Shown here in pieces: positions 52,343 through 60,793 of a DNA stretch of 64,000 nt. The notes under the pieces were generated by a model, which made no database searches, was not told the DNA's origin, and worked only from the letters and a program-made list of their open reading frames with translations. Position numbers and translations under genes: made by a program. The stretch covers positions 186,227-250,226 of the forward strand of contig NZ_MCGQ01000020.1 of the NCBI RefSeq assembly GCF_002242805.1, in the 5' to 3' direction. The DNA comes from Streptomyces diastatochromogenes. Its GTDB lineage: Bacteria; Actinomycetota; Actinomycetes; Streptomycetales; Streptomycetaceae. The stretch's first letter is position 1. Every line of letters starts with the position of its first letter.

Positions 52343-53305
52343 TCAGCTGAGCGTGACCTGCCGGTTGGTCAGCCCGCCGCGCGCGCGGCGCTCGTCGGCC
52401 GTGAGCGGCTCGGTGGCCGCGAGGGCGGTGGCGAGCCGCTCGGCGAACTCGGCGGCCGGCTTCTCCACGTCCTCGGCCGTGACCCCGCTCGGCAGGTCCC
52501 AGACCGGCACCGTGAGGCCGTGAGCACGGAAGGAGCCCACCAGCCGGGTGCCCTCGCCGAGGCTGGAGCGGCCCGCCGCGTGCAGCCGGGCGAGAGCGTC
52601 CAGAAGCTGCTCCTCCGGATGCGGCATGACCCAGCGCAGGTGGTTCTTCTCCGGGGTCTCGCACCAGTAGGCGGCATCCACGCCGGACAGCTTCACGGTC
52701 GGGATGGCGGCGGCGTTGGCCCGCTCCAGGGAGGCGGCCACGTCCGGGGTGGCGTTCTCCGCGTCCGGCACCCAGAACTCGAAGCCGCTGTGCACAACTG
52801 GCTCGAACGCGCCTTCAGGGTCGAGCAGCTCCTGCAGCCGCGGACCCCCCGCGGGGGCGCGGCGGCCCTCCACCGGCGTGCCGGGCGCGGCCTCCAGCGC
52901 ACGCCGGAGCGTGTCGGCGAGGTCGCGGCTGATGTCGCCGGAGGGCGTGTCGTTCTGCAGGCCGAGCAGGACCGAGCCGTCGTCTCGGCGCAGCGCGGGC
53001 CAGGCCATCGGCAGCACCGTGGCGAGCGTGACCGACGGGACGCCCTCGGGCAGGCCGGCCGTCAGGGTCAGCTCCACCGTGGCGGCCGGCACCAGCTCGC
53101 GCAGCGCCACCCAGTCGCACTCGCCCGGCAGCCCTTCGAACGGGCGCTGCACCAGCTCGGTCGCGGCGTGGGCGGCGGCCCGGCCGTGGCACGCCTTGTA
53201 GCGCCGGCCGCTGCCGCAGGGGCAGGGTTCGCGGGCGCCGACAACCGGGATCTCTCCGTCCGTGATCTGCGGCTTGGCCTTCGTCTGGGGTCGCTTCTTG
53301 GCCAT
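52343..53305 (-). CDS. SEC-C motif protein (DUF5926-like)
   Basis: A 320-residue cytosolic protein. Residues about 25-42 carry the SEC-C zinc motif, EPCPCGSGRRYKACHG, the kind found at the SecA C-terminus. The remaining about 270 residues match a Streptomyces-wide family of unknown role, with FEFWVPDAENATPDVAASLE and ETPEKNHLRWVMPHPE. ATG 53305 opens MAKKRPQTKAKPQ. It may bind proteins or nucleic acid through the zinc knuckle. Confidence 0.8.
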   Translation of the reverse strand: MAKKRPQTKAKPQITDGEIPVVGAREPCPCGSGRRYKACHGRAAAHAATELVQRPFEGLPGECDWVALRELVPAATVELTLTAGLPEGVPSVTLATVLPMAWPALRRDDGSVLLGLQNDTPSGDISRDLADTLRRALEAAPGTPVEGRRAPAGGPRLQELLDPEGAFEPVVHSGFEFWVPDAENATPDVAASLERANAAAIPTVKLSGVDAAYWCETPEKNHLRWVMPHPEEQLLDALARLHAAGRSSLGEGTRLVGSFRAHGLTVPVWDLPSGVTAEDVEKPAAEFAERLATALAATEPLTADERRARGGLTNRQVTLS

Positions 53306-53374
53306 CGTGGGGTCTCCCGGTTAGGGCTCGTCTCGTACGGGCGGGAGCCTAGCCGTTCGCGCCACGACCGACGG

Positions 53375-53430
53375 GAACCTGTGGACAACGGACACGTGGG
53401 CGACGCCGACGGGGTGAACCTGTGGACAAC
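53375..53430. other. Pair of exact DnaA boxes within a 15 bp direct repeat
   Basis: TGTGGACAA at 53380-53388 and 53421-53429, each inside an identical GAACCTGTGGACAAC (53375-53389 and 53416-53430), 41 bp apart, upstream of the SEC-C gene. Confidence 0.72.
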
Positions 53431-53450
53431 TCCCTTGTCGCCGCCCCGCT

Positions 53451-53520
53451 CAGGCAGTCCGGTCCTCGTGTCCCCGCCCGGTTCAGACAGTCCGGGTCCT
53501 CATGTCCCCGTCGTGTTCAG
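53451..53520. repeat. Two-copy imperfect tandem repeat
   Basis: Two units of about 35 bases (53451-53486 and 53487-53520), each with CAGTCCGG, TCCTC, TGTCCCCG and GTTCAG in the same order. They fill the gap between the DnaA boxes and the end of the minus-strand ATPase gene. Confidence 0.5.
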
Positions 53521-54155
53521 TCCAGGTCGTCGAACGCGTCCGCGAAGTCCAGTTCGGCCATGGCCGGAACCGTGGAGGAGGTGACGCGCGTAGCGAAACC
53601 ACCGTGACGGCACCCGGCATCCGGATCATGAACGTCCTCGTTGACCACGACCCAGACCGTCACCTCGCCCCGGATGTCGTCCCGGACGCCCCAGTCGTCG
53701 GCGAGGGCCGTGATGATGTTCAGCCCGCGGCCGCCGTGCGCGGTGACCGACGGGGTGGCCGGAGCCGGGCGGGTCGGGCCGCCGCCGTCCGTCACCTCCA
53801 CGGTGAGCCGCCCGCGCACGTCCACCCGCCAGGCGGCGCGTACGTCGCCGTCCCCGGGCGGAGCGTCCCCCAACGGGCGCCCGTGTTTGCAGGCGTTGCT
53901 CAAAAGCTCCGAAAGGATCAGTACGGCATCGTCGATGACCGATTCCGATACGCCACCGCTGCGCAACTGCGCACGCATACGGTGCCTCGCCTTCCCCACG
54001 CCCGCAGGGCCATGGGGTACGGCCATGCTCGACGACGTGGGCACCTCCTGTGCCACCACCAACGCCACCCCCGAGACCTCCTTTGCCCCACGCCACGGTG
54101 TGGATGCCCCATTGGCCTGTACCGGAAACCGGCCAATCCTCTTCCGGTGACGCAT
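53517..54155 (-). CDS. Anti-sigma/serine kinase-type ATP-binding protein
   Basis: About 212 residues with a 60-residue N-terminal extension. HATPase boxes: LILSELLSNACKHG (N-box), VEVTDGGGPTRP (G1) and HGGRGLNIITALADDWGV (G2). A 45-residue acidic C-terminal tail ends FADAFDDLD. It probably belongs to the large Streptomyces family of RsbW-like kinases with regulatory partners elsewhere. The start is uncertain (ATG 54155 or 54170). Confidence 0.83.
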   Translation of the reverse strand: MRHRKRIGRFPVQANGASTPWRGAKEVSGVALVVAQEVPTSSSMAVPHGPAGVGKARHRMRAQLRSGGVSESVIDDAVLILSELLSNACKHGRPLGDAPPGDGDVRAAWRVDVRGRLTVEVTDGGGPTRPAPATPSVTAHGGRGLNIITALADDWGVRDDIRGEVTVWVVVNEDVHDPDAGCRHGGFATRVTSSTVPAMAELDFADAFDDLD

Positions 54156-54328
54156 TCGCAACGACCGCATACGGAGCGAATGCGCCGGAGCACTCCCTGT
54201 GACGGGCCTGTCGTCGTGTGGCTGGATTTCGTTGGTGTGGCCGAGAACGGAGAATGGTCGAGCCGGGGGTCCGGGTCAAGGGGCGCGGACGGGTCCTTAC
54301 CGGGCTCTTGGGCTCAGCTTCCCCGTGC

Positions 54329-55156
54329 TCAACGCCCCAGTCGCTGCAGCACCGCGCGCGGGCGGTTGGTGATGATGGCGTCGATGCCCAGATCGACACA
54401 GAGGTCGACGTCCTCGGGCTCGTTCACGGTCCAGACGTGGACCCGGTGGCCGGCGCGCTTCAGCCGCTCCACGTACGCCGGGTGGTTGCGCACGATACGG
54501 ATCGAGGGGCCCGCGATCCCCACGCCCGCCGGCAGCCGTCCGTCGCGCAGCCGGGGCGAGAGGAACTGGACCAGGTAGACCGTCGGCAGCGTGGGCGCCG
54601 CGGCCCGCACGCGGTGCAGCGAGCGCGCCGAGAAGCTCATGACCCGTACCTGCGACTCGGCGGCCGAGGCCGGTGCGTCCAGGCCGAATCGCTTCAGCAG
54701 GAGCAGCAGCCGCTCCTCCACCTGCCCGGCCCAGCGTGTGGGGTGCTTGGTCTCGATGGCCAGTTCCACCCGCCGCCCGGCGTCCGCGACCAGCTCCAGC
54801 AGTCGCTCCAGGGTGAGTACGGAGGTGTCCGCCGCGTCCTCCGGCCGGTGCACCCAGTCGGGCTCCTCGTCGCGTCCGCGCCAGGCCTCGCGCGTCTTCC
54901 AGGAGCCGAAGTCCAGGGCGGCGAGATCGGCCAGCTCCAGGGCGGAGACGGCCCCGCGGCCGTTGGAGGTGCGGTTCACCCGCCGGTCGTGGACGCAGAC
55001 CAGATGGCCGTCGGCGGTCAGTCGTACGTCGCACTCCAGGGCGTCCGCGCCGTCCTCGATCGCCTTCTTGTAGGCGGCCAGGGTGTGCTCGGGCGCGTCC
55101 TCGGAGGCCCCCCGATGGGCGACGACCTGGATGGGGTGCTGTGGTGCGTGGGTCAC
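54329..55156 (-). CDS. Glycerophosphodiester phosphodiesterase
   Basis: A 275-residue TIM-barrel GDPD that releases sn-glycerol 3-phosphate from lipid head-group diesters. Catalytic pattern: VVAHRGASEDAPEHTLAAY (His-Arg, Glu), ALECDVRLTADGHLVCVHD (Glu, Asp, His). No signal peptide, so cytosolic. GTG 55156 starts the frame. Confidence 0.92.
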   Translation of the reverse strand: MTHAPQHPIQVVAHRGASEDAPEHTLAAYKKAIEDGADALECDVRLTADGHLVCVHDRRVNRTSNGRGAVSALELADLAALDFGSWKTREAWRGRDEEPDWVHRPEDAADTSVLTLERLLELVADAGRRVELAIETKHPTRWAGQVEERLLLLLKRFGLDAPASAAESQVRVMSFSARSLHRVRAAAPTLPTVYLVQFLSPRLRDGRLPAGVGIAGPSIRIVRNHPAYVERLKRAGHRVHVWTVNEPEDVDLCVDLGIDAIITNRPRAVLQRLGR

Positions 55157-55451
55157 CGCGTCATGGTGCCACCCGCGCGGGGTACGTGGGGCGGCGCGGC
55201 CGCGTCCGTCGGGCGAACGGAGGCACCCACCATGCCCTTTTATGTAACTTTTGCGAGAAAGGTGTCATGTAAAGGATGACCCTGGACCCACAGCCACCGC
55301 TTATGGTGCTCTGACGGCCCGTGGGAAAAGCTGACTGCATACAAGCACGACACAGGACCGTGCACAGCTGTTCGCAACGGACCGACGACAGCGTGAACGA
55401 GCGTGACCGAGTGCGACCTAGGACAACAGCCGTGGATCGAGGAGAAGAGCT

Positions 55452-56960
55452 GTGAGCACCGAGAACGAGGGCAACGCGGTACCCCCGGCGCCGTCCGCAC
55501 CTCCCGTGCCGGTGGCATCTCCCGCTGCTTCCCCGCAGGACCCCGCGCCGGACGCGACGCCGACGGCTCAGCTGCCGCCGGTGCCCCCCGGCACCCCGGG
55601 CGCGCCCGAGCAGGGCCCGGCGCCGGCCGCACAGGCCCAGGAGGGCCCGTCCGACGGATATCAGCCCCCGGCCGGTTACCCCGACCCCGCCTCGGCCGGC
55701 TACCCCGGCCCCGCCCCCGACGGCTCCTGGCCGGCTCCGGCTCCGGCCACGCCCGCCTACGGCGACGGCGGCCCCGGTGGCCCGGGTGGCTCCGGCACCG
55801 TCTGGGGCGCGTCGTACCAGCAGCCCGCCCCCAAGCCCCGCAGCGGGCGCGGTGGGCTGGTCGCCGCGGTCCTGGTGGCCGCGCTGGTCGCGGGCGGTCT
55901 GGGCGGCGGCCTCGGCTACACCCTGGCCAAGGACAACGACAACAACGGCTCCACCACCGTCTCCGCCTCCGACAACAGCGCCTCCCAGGTCAAGCGCGCC
56001 CCGGGCACGATCGCCGGCGTGGCCGCCAGGGCACTGCCCAGCACGGTCACCATCGAGGCGGAGAGCACCAGCGGCGAGGGCGGCACGGGCACCGGGTTCG
56101 TCTTCGACACCCAGGGCCACATCGTCACCAACAACCACGTGGTGGCGGACGCCGTCGACGGCGGCAAGCTGACCGCGACGTTCCCCGACGGCAAGAAGTA
56201 CGACGCCGAGATCGTCGGCCACGCCCAGGGGTACGACGTCGCCGTCATCAAGCTCAAGGACGCCCCCTCCGACCTCAAGCCCCTCGCCCTCGGCGACTCG
56301 GACAAGGTGGCCGTCGGCGACGAGACCATCGCCATCGGCGCCCCCTTCGGCCTGTCCAACACGGTGACCACGGGCATCATCAGCGCCAAGAACCGCCCGG
56401 TGGCCTCCAGCGACGGCAGCTCGTCCAGCAAGGCGTCCTACATGAGCGCCCTGCAGACCGACGCGTCCATCAACCCCGGCAACTCGGGCGGACCGCTGCT
56501 GGACGCCTCCGGCGCGGTCATCGGCATCAACTCGGCCATCCAGTCCAGCGGCAGCGGCGGCTTCGGCTCGGGCCAGTCCGGCTCGATCGGCCTCGGCTTC
56601 GCGATCCCGATCAACCAGGCCAAGTACGTCGCCCAGCAGCTGATCAAGACCGGCAAGCCGGTGTACGCCAAGATCGGCGCGTCCGTCTCCCTGGAGGACT
56701 CCACCGGCGGCGCGAAGATCACCGACCAGGGCGCGGGCGGCGCCGCCGCGGTCGAGTCGGGCGGCCCGGCCGACAAGGCGGGCCTCAAGCCCGGGGACGT
56801 CATCACCAAGCTCGACAACAACGTGATCGACAGCGGCCCGACCCTGATCGGCGAGATCTGGACCCACAAGCCCGGCGACAAGGTCACGATCACCTACACG
56901 CGCGGCGGCCAGGAGCACACCGTGGACCTCACCCTCGGCTCCCGCGCGGGCGACAACTGA
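55452..56960 (+). CDS. HtrA/DegP-family membrane-anchored serine protease with PDZ domain
   Basis: A 502-residue protease. Residues 1-130 form a Pro/Ala/Gly-rich cytoplasmic region, one helix at about 134-155 (GLVAAVLVAALVAGG) anchors it, and the trypsin-like domain is outside. The triad is His in VTNNHVVADAV (about 228), Asp in YDVAVIKLKD (about 260) and Ser in NPGNSGGPLL (about 344). A PDZ domain fills about 400-495. It degrades misfolded envelope proteins; Streptomyces homologues respond to CssRS. GTG 55452 follows AGGAGAAGAGCT. Confidence 0.94.
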   Translation: MSTENEGNAVPPAPSAPPVPVASPAASPQDPAPDATPTAQLPPVPPGTPGAPEQGPAPAAQAQEGPSDGYQPPAGYPDPASAGYPGPAPDGSWPAPAPATPAYGDGGPGGPGGSGTVWGASYQQPAPKPRSGRGGLVAAVLVAALVAGGLGGGLGYTLAKDNDNNGSTTVSASDNSASQVKRAPGTIAGVAARALPSTVTIEAESTSGEGGTGTGFVFDTQGHIVTNNHVVADAVDGGKLTATFPDGKKYDAEIVGHAQGYDVAVIKLKDAPSDLKPLALGDSDKVAVGDETIAIGAPFGLSNTVTTGIISAKNRPVASSDGSSSSKASYMSALQTDASINPGNSGGPLLDASGAVIGINSAIQSSGSGGFGSGQSGSIGLGFAIPINQAKYVAQQLIKTGKPVYAKIGASVSLEDSTGGAKITDQGAGGAAAVESGGPADKAGLKPGDVITKLDNNVIDSGPTLIGEIWTHKPGDKVTITYTRGGQEHTVDLTLGSRAGDN

Positions 56961-57032
56961 CCCGCCCGCCCCACGGCCCGCCCCGCTCCCGGTACGCTGT
57001 ACCCCGCTCCGCCCCCGGGCGGGCGAAGCCGA

Positions 57033-57117
57033 GGTGGGTTGCCCGAGCGGCCTAAGGGAACGGTCTTGAAAACCGTCGTGGCGCGAGTCACCGTGGGTTC
57101 AAATCCCACACCCACCG
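57033..57117 (+). tRNA. tRNA-Ser (anticodon TGA)
   Basis: An 85-base class II tRNA: acceptor GGTGGGT pairs with ACCCACC (57110-57116), anticodon loop CTTGAAA with TGA reading TCA codons, long variable arm, T-loop GTTCAAATC. Its 3' part is repeated at 60794-60845 because an element has integrated here. Confidence 0.95.
57064..57115. repeat. attL: attL: 52 bp direct repeat within tRNA-Ser
   Basis: Bases 57064-57115, from the anticodon arm to the acceptor, are identical to 60794-60845. Tyrosine integrases of actinomycete integrative elements recombine in the 3' half of tRNA genes and leave this structure. Confidence 0.92.
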
Positions 57118-57143
57118 CTTAGCAGGTCAGAAGCTTGCAGGTC

Positions 57144-57179
57144 AGAAGGGGTGCCACTCTCCGGAGGGGCACCCCTTCT
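57144..57179 (+). terminator. Element-borne terminator after tRNA-Ser
   Basis: AGAAGGGGTGCC (57144-57155) pairs perfectly with GGCACCCCTTCT (57168-57179), a 12 bp stem 27 bases after the tRNA. It lies inside the element, so it replaced the chromosomal terminator now found after attR. Confidence 0.85.
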
Positions 57180-57235
57180 GCACGCACCTTGTCTCACCCT
57201 GACTCGCCCGTATCCCGGTGTTGACCAGTGCGTAT

Positions 57236-57256
57236 GGGCCATCTGTGGGCCAACGT
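57236..57256. repeat. 21 bp direct repeat, left copy
   Basis: GGGCCATCTGTGGGCCAACG followed by T, identical to 60704-60724 near the right end of the element. It sits just beyond the integrase stop. Confidence 0.85.
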
Positions 57257-57262
57257 GGGCCG

Positions 57263-57478
57263 TCAGCCGCCCTTGTTCAGCTCGGCCGCGATGAGCTGAT
57301 TGGAGCGCGCCTGTCCGCCCTGAAGGATCTTGGCGTAGAAGCGGAAGAGGACGGCGATGCTGTGGCCGGCCCGTCGGGCCACCTCCACGGGGTCCACGCC
57401 CGACTTGATCCATAGGGATACGCCGGCGTGCCGAAGGGAGTACGGCACCTTGTCGAGGCTGGTGAGGGCTCCAAGTCG
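57263..57478 (-). pseudogene. Tyrosine integrase, C-terminal remnant
   Basis: About 70 residues of the catalytic C-terminus of a tyrosine recombinase remain: VPYSLRHAGVSLW (the second arginine and histidine of the R-H-R box), EVARRAGHSIAVLF (conserved GHS) and RFYAKIL with the nucleophilic tyrosine. The first three quarters of the usual 350-450 residues are gone, replaced by GntR sequence on the other strand at about 57478. It faces attL, as in intact elements. It cannot be functional. Confidence 0.85.
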
Positions 57479-57479
57479 A

Positions 57480-58143
57480 TGGTTCATCAGGCGTACAAAG
57501 CGCTTGAGGCTGAGGGGCTGGTGACGTCGTCACGCGGGCATGGCACGGTCGTGCGTCCGAGCGCACCCCTCAAGCGGCTGGGCATCGGTCGGTACGACAA
57601 GGTGAAGTGGCGGGACGGCGACGAGGTCGCGTTCATCGCGGACCGTGTGGCTTCGGGGCACGCGTACAAGCGGAACGAGCAGACACAGACTGTGAGCCGT
57701 GTCGAGGCGAGTCATCTCGTTGCCGAGGGACTCGGTGTTCCGGTCGGCTCCGAGGTGTACGCACGGGCCCGCCTGGTGATGGAAGGCGCCCAGCCGACCC
57801 ACACCCTGACCAGCTACTACCGGCCCGAACACGTCGCGGGAACGCGCATCGTCGACCCGACGCCGGGCCCCGCCGCCCATGGTGGCGGGTATCGCGTGCT
57901 GTACGACGCCGGGTACGAGATCGACCACATGAAAGAGGCACTGTACGCCCGCGTCCCCACCGCCGACGAGGTGAAGCTCCTGCAGCTCCCACCAGGTGAA
58001 CCCGTGGTGGAGCTTCACTGAACTACGTACACGGCCGATGGCGCGGTGGTTGAGTTTGCAGTCGGCATCCACTCGGCTTCCCGGTTCGCGTGGGAGTACG
58101 AGTTCAAGGTGCCCGATTCGGCCCGTGACGAGGACAAGGAAGC
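57480..58143 (+). pseudogene. GntR-family (UTRA) regulator, truncated and interrupted
   Basis: It begins inside the winged helix (VHQAYKALEAEGLVTSSRGHG), so the first DNA-binding helices are lost at the junction with the integrase remnant. The UTRA ligand domain continues (VSRVEASHLVAEGLGVPVG) to VVELH, where TGA (58019-58021) interrupts. The same frame resumes TTYTADGAVVEF and runs to WEYEFKVPDSA. A single C-to-T change of CGA (Arg, usual in VVELHRT) explains the stop. Homologues of KorSA type control pSAM2-like elements. Confidence 0.82.
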
Positions 58144-58789
58144 TTCGCAGCGATCTCCGAACAGGACTGGGAAGACACTCAGCTTCTGTGGGACTACCAG
58201 CAGATGCACCACAACCCGCGCCCCTGTTCGGTCGGCATCGGTCTGGGCAGCCACGACCTGGGGGCGGCCGATAGGACTATCGACCTGTACCAGCGCGGCA
58301 TGATGCCGCTGATCGTCTTCACGGGTGCGACCAGCCGCACCACGAAGGACCGCATGCCACGCGGTGCCAGCGGACGTCATCCTCATCGAACCCCACGCCC
58401 GAAACACGGGACAGAACATGACGCTTTCTCGTGCATTGCTGGAAGAGAGCGGGATCGGCGTAACGTCTGTGCTCCTGGTGAGCAAGCTGTAAGAGGAACG
58501 GCGGGCCTACGCCACCGCCCGCAAGCTCTGGCCTGAGATGGAATTCGTCAGCGCGTCCGCGCCCATTACAGTTCCTGAATACGTTAAGTCGATCCGGGAC
58601 CCTCGCCTGGTCATTGACATGCTAGTCGGGTCGTTGCAACGCTTGCTGATCTATCCGGCTCAGGGTTTTATGATCGCGCAGGAAGTATCCGACGAGGTGA
58701 TCCGAGCATATGAGCGACTTGCGCCGTGCGGATTTGCGAGCAGGCTTGTTTCCGAGGACGTCTGGAGTGCCCCTGGAACGAGGACGTGA
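58144..58789 (+). pseudogene. YdcF-family (DUF218) protein, broken
   Basis: The first frame (from 58144) reads FAAISEQDWEDTQLLWDYQQ and PCSVGIGLGSHDLGAAD up to about 58360. The frame then shifts by one, with family-typical residues missing, to VPADVILIEPHARNTGQNM, which gives the conserved ExxxRNT site. A TAA at 58490-58492 interrupts before EERRAYATARKLWPEMEF and the end at 58789. The start is also missing. YdcF proteins bind S-adenosylmethionine or act on envelope lipids; this copy is dead. Confidence 0.78.
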
Positions 58790-58907
58790 TCCCGTTCTGC
58801 GCTCAGCGTCCCTCAGCCACGAGTGAGGGCTTGTCGGAGCGCGGTCCGGCTGATGCCGATTTCGTCGGTCAGCCGCGCCGGGACGATGGCGGGCCTGAGT
58901 TGTTGCC

Positions 58908-59645
58908 TCACGGAGCGGGCGCGACCGCTTGAAGCCTGTCGGGCCACGTTGCCGCATTATTTGGGCACGGCCCCTGTCGTCCTCTGCTAATGACAGTACG
59001 ACCCTTGGCGTCAATTTTTTTTATCGGGCGAACGTCTCCCATATGGGAGCTCTGCAATCTTTTGGGAGGCCAACATGTCAAGGCATTCACCTGGGCACCC
59101 CGCAGCGAAGACACTTCGCGCATGTCGGCCAAGCCGAGGTCTGCAGTCAATAGGTAAGCATCAGTTAGATCAGCCTTGCTGAAAGTGGCGGTCGATAGGT
59201 CCGCTCCGGTGAAGTTGGCGTCCTTCAAAATGGCATTATTGAAATCTGCGCCTCGAAGTGACGCGTCACGAAATTGGTAGCCAGTGAGATCCCGTCCCCG
59301 GAAATTGGCGTCAGAGAGATCCTTCCCGTTGAAGTTTAGCCCTTCGATTGAATGTCCTTCGGGATTGAATCCGTGGATGGAAGAGGCGATGGTGACATTT
59401 GCGCGCCACGCCGCCTCCTCTTGGGAGCTTTTCAGGGCTTCTTGCAGAAAAAGCATGGAAAGGCTGACGGCGAAACCGGTGATCAGGCCACCCCCCATGC
59501 CGGCAAGGACGCTGCTCTCGGCTGACAATTGATGTGCCCCAAGTGCAAGTCTCCACGCGAGAAGCGAAAAGGAGATCCCCATGGCAATCATTACTCCGAC
59601 AAGCATCCACTGTCCGAGATTAACCGACGTTAGCATGCCGATCAT
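58908..59645 (-). CDS. Membrane-anchored pentapeptide-repeat protein
   Basis: About 245 residues. Two N-terminal hydrophobic helices (MLVGVMIAMGISFSLLAW and VLAGMGGGLITGFAVSL) are followed by about ten A(D/N)LXX repeats such as DLSDANFRGRDL and ADFNNAILKDANF, which fold as a right-handed beta-helix. The C-terminal 60 residues lose the pattern. It has lower GC and different codon use from chromosomal neighbours, fitting cargo of the element. The start is uncertain (ATG 59645 or 59636; TTG 59696 is also in frame). Role unknown. Confidence 0.6.
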   Translation of the reverse strand: MIGMLTSVNLGQWMLVGVMIAMGISFSLLAWRLALGAHQLSAESSVLAGMGGGLITGFAVSLSMLFLQEALKSSQEEAAWRANVTIASSIHGFNPEGHSIEGLNFNGKDLSDANFRGRDLTGYQFRDASLRGADFNNAILKDANFTGADLSTATFSKADLTDAYLLTADLGLADMREVSSLRGAQVNALTCWPPKRLQSSHMGDVRPIKKIDAKGRTVISRGRQGPCPNNAATWPDRLQAVAPAP

Positions 59646-59783
59646 TATTCTCTGCGCCGATACCGAAAGGCTGCATCTCCGGGCGATGTCTTTCAATAAT
59701 CACTCAAACGGGTTCCGTGAGTCATTTCATCGGCTCAAGGAACTACTAGCACAGGGGGGCGCCCAGGCAGTAGCGAAGTGGCA

Positions 59784-60351
59784 TTATGCATCGCGGGGTG
59801 CTGTCACGAATGATTCGTGCATATCGTAGGCAGCCGACGCCCCAATCATCCATATTGGAGCGAAACCAAGAACCAAAGGCCAATCGTGGCCGTATTTCCG
59901 CCAGTTGTACACTGCGAGTAGCACTGCGGCGGCGAGGCTCAGTATCGCTACTCCTTCGAAATCCAGTCGCGTTGAGTGGAGCATCCCGGCCTGGTACGAG
60001 CGGTTGCTGCGACCTGAAAACTCGGACGAGACTTCGTTTCTCCAGTGGTCCCATTTCAGCGCTCCGCGCAATCGGCCCGAAAGGGAGTCGCGGAAGTATC
60101 GATGAATTAGCTTTATGTAAAACTCGTGGAGCATGTAGCGACTGGCGAACATGTAGGACGACAGCGGAATGATTAGGATCAAGGCTAGATTCGAGACCCT
60201 GGAGATCGCTAGGCCGGGATATCGCACCTGCGGATATGATCTGCAGGGCAAAAATGCTCCATTGTATATTTGTTCGCCGCTCGACCTCTGTGTGTAGTGT
60301 CAAATATTCCGCCAATATAATCGGGCTCTCGACTTCGAAATCTGCGCTCAG
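59784..60351 (-). pseudogene. Frameshifted small membrane protein
   Basis: Reading minus strand: one frame gives SADFEVESPIILAEYLTLH and QWSIFALQIISAGAIS, then the sequence continues sensibly only in another frame with VSNLALILIIPLSSYMFAS, KLIHRYFRDSL, and VAILSLAAAVLLAVYNW. The switch falls in a 16 bp imperfect repeat (60194-60225), which shifts the frame by one. No ATG is found; a GGGAGG lies before CTG 60351. Four helices would result if joined. Adjacent to the pentapeptide gene and equally low in GC. Confidence 0.5.
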
Positions 60352-60703
60352 CGTTCCCTCCCAATCGATCTATTGCAAGGAGATTGCGCAACAATCCGAT
60401 CGTGCGTCAAGATCAAGAAAGTCGCCACTCTGCCAACACGGATGGACGAGTCCACTGCCAGGGAGGCGCCGAGCGGAGCGGAAGGTTGATGAGTCGAGGT
60501 TGTCAAGGGTGCCCCTGTGTCTGACACCGACACATGCGAACAGCGATGTTCGACTCCGAACCTCAGCGGGCGATCGTCCGAGGCTCACGGCGAGTCGGTT
60601 GATGTCTCCAGGACGCTGCGATCGACCTGATAAGGATGAGGCCGGACCTCACAGCCTGCATCGGGCACAATGCGCCGTTCTCACTGGTGGGCGGCGCCGC
60701 GGT

Positions 60704-60724
60704 GGGCCATCTGTGGGCCAACGT
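60704..60724. repeat. 21 bp direct repeat, right copy
   Basis: Identical to 57236-57256, in the same orientation, 69 bases before attR. Its presence at both ends suggests a second copy of the sequence that flanks the integrase 3' end. Confidence 0.85.
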
Positions 60725-60793
60725 ACCGATCCCGTGGGAATTTTGTGGCATCGGCGCAGTTCAGGAGGCAGGGTCAGTCCGATACCGCAACGC

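Noticed and set aside
52134..52523. Plus-strand frame starting MERPGCW across the terminators
   Set aside because: It covers two terminator hairpins and then runs antisense into the SEC-C gene; no ribosome binding site.
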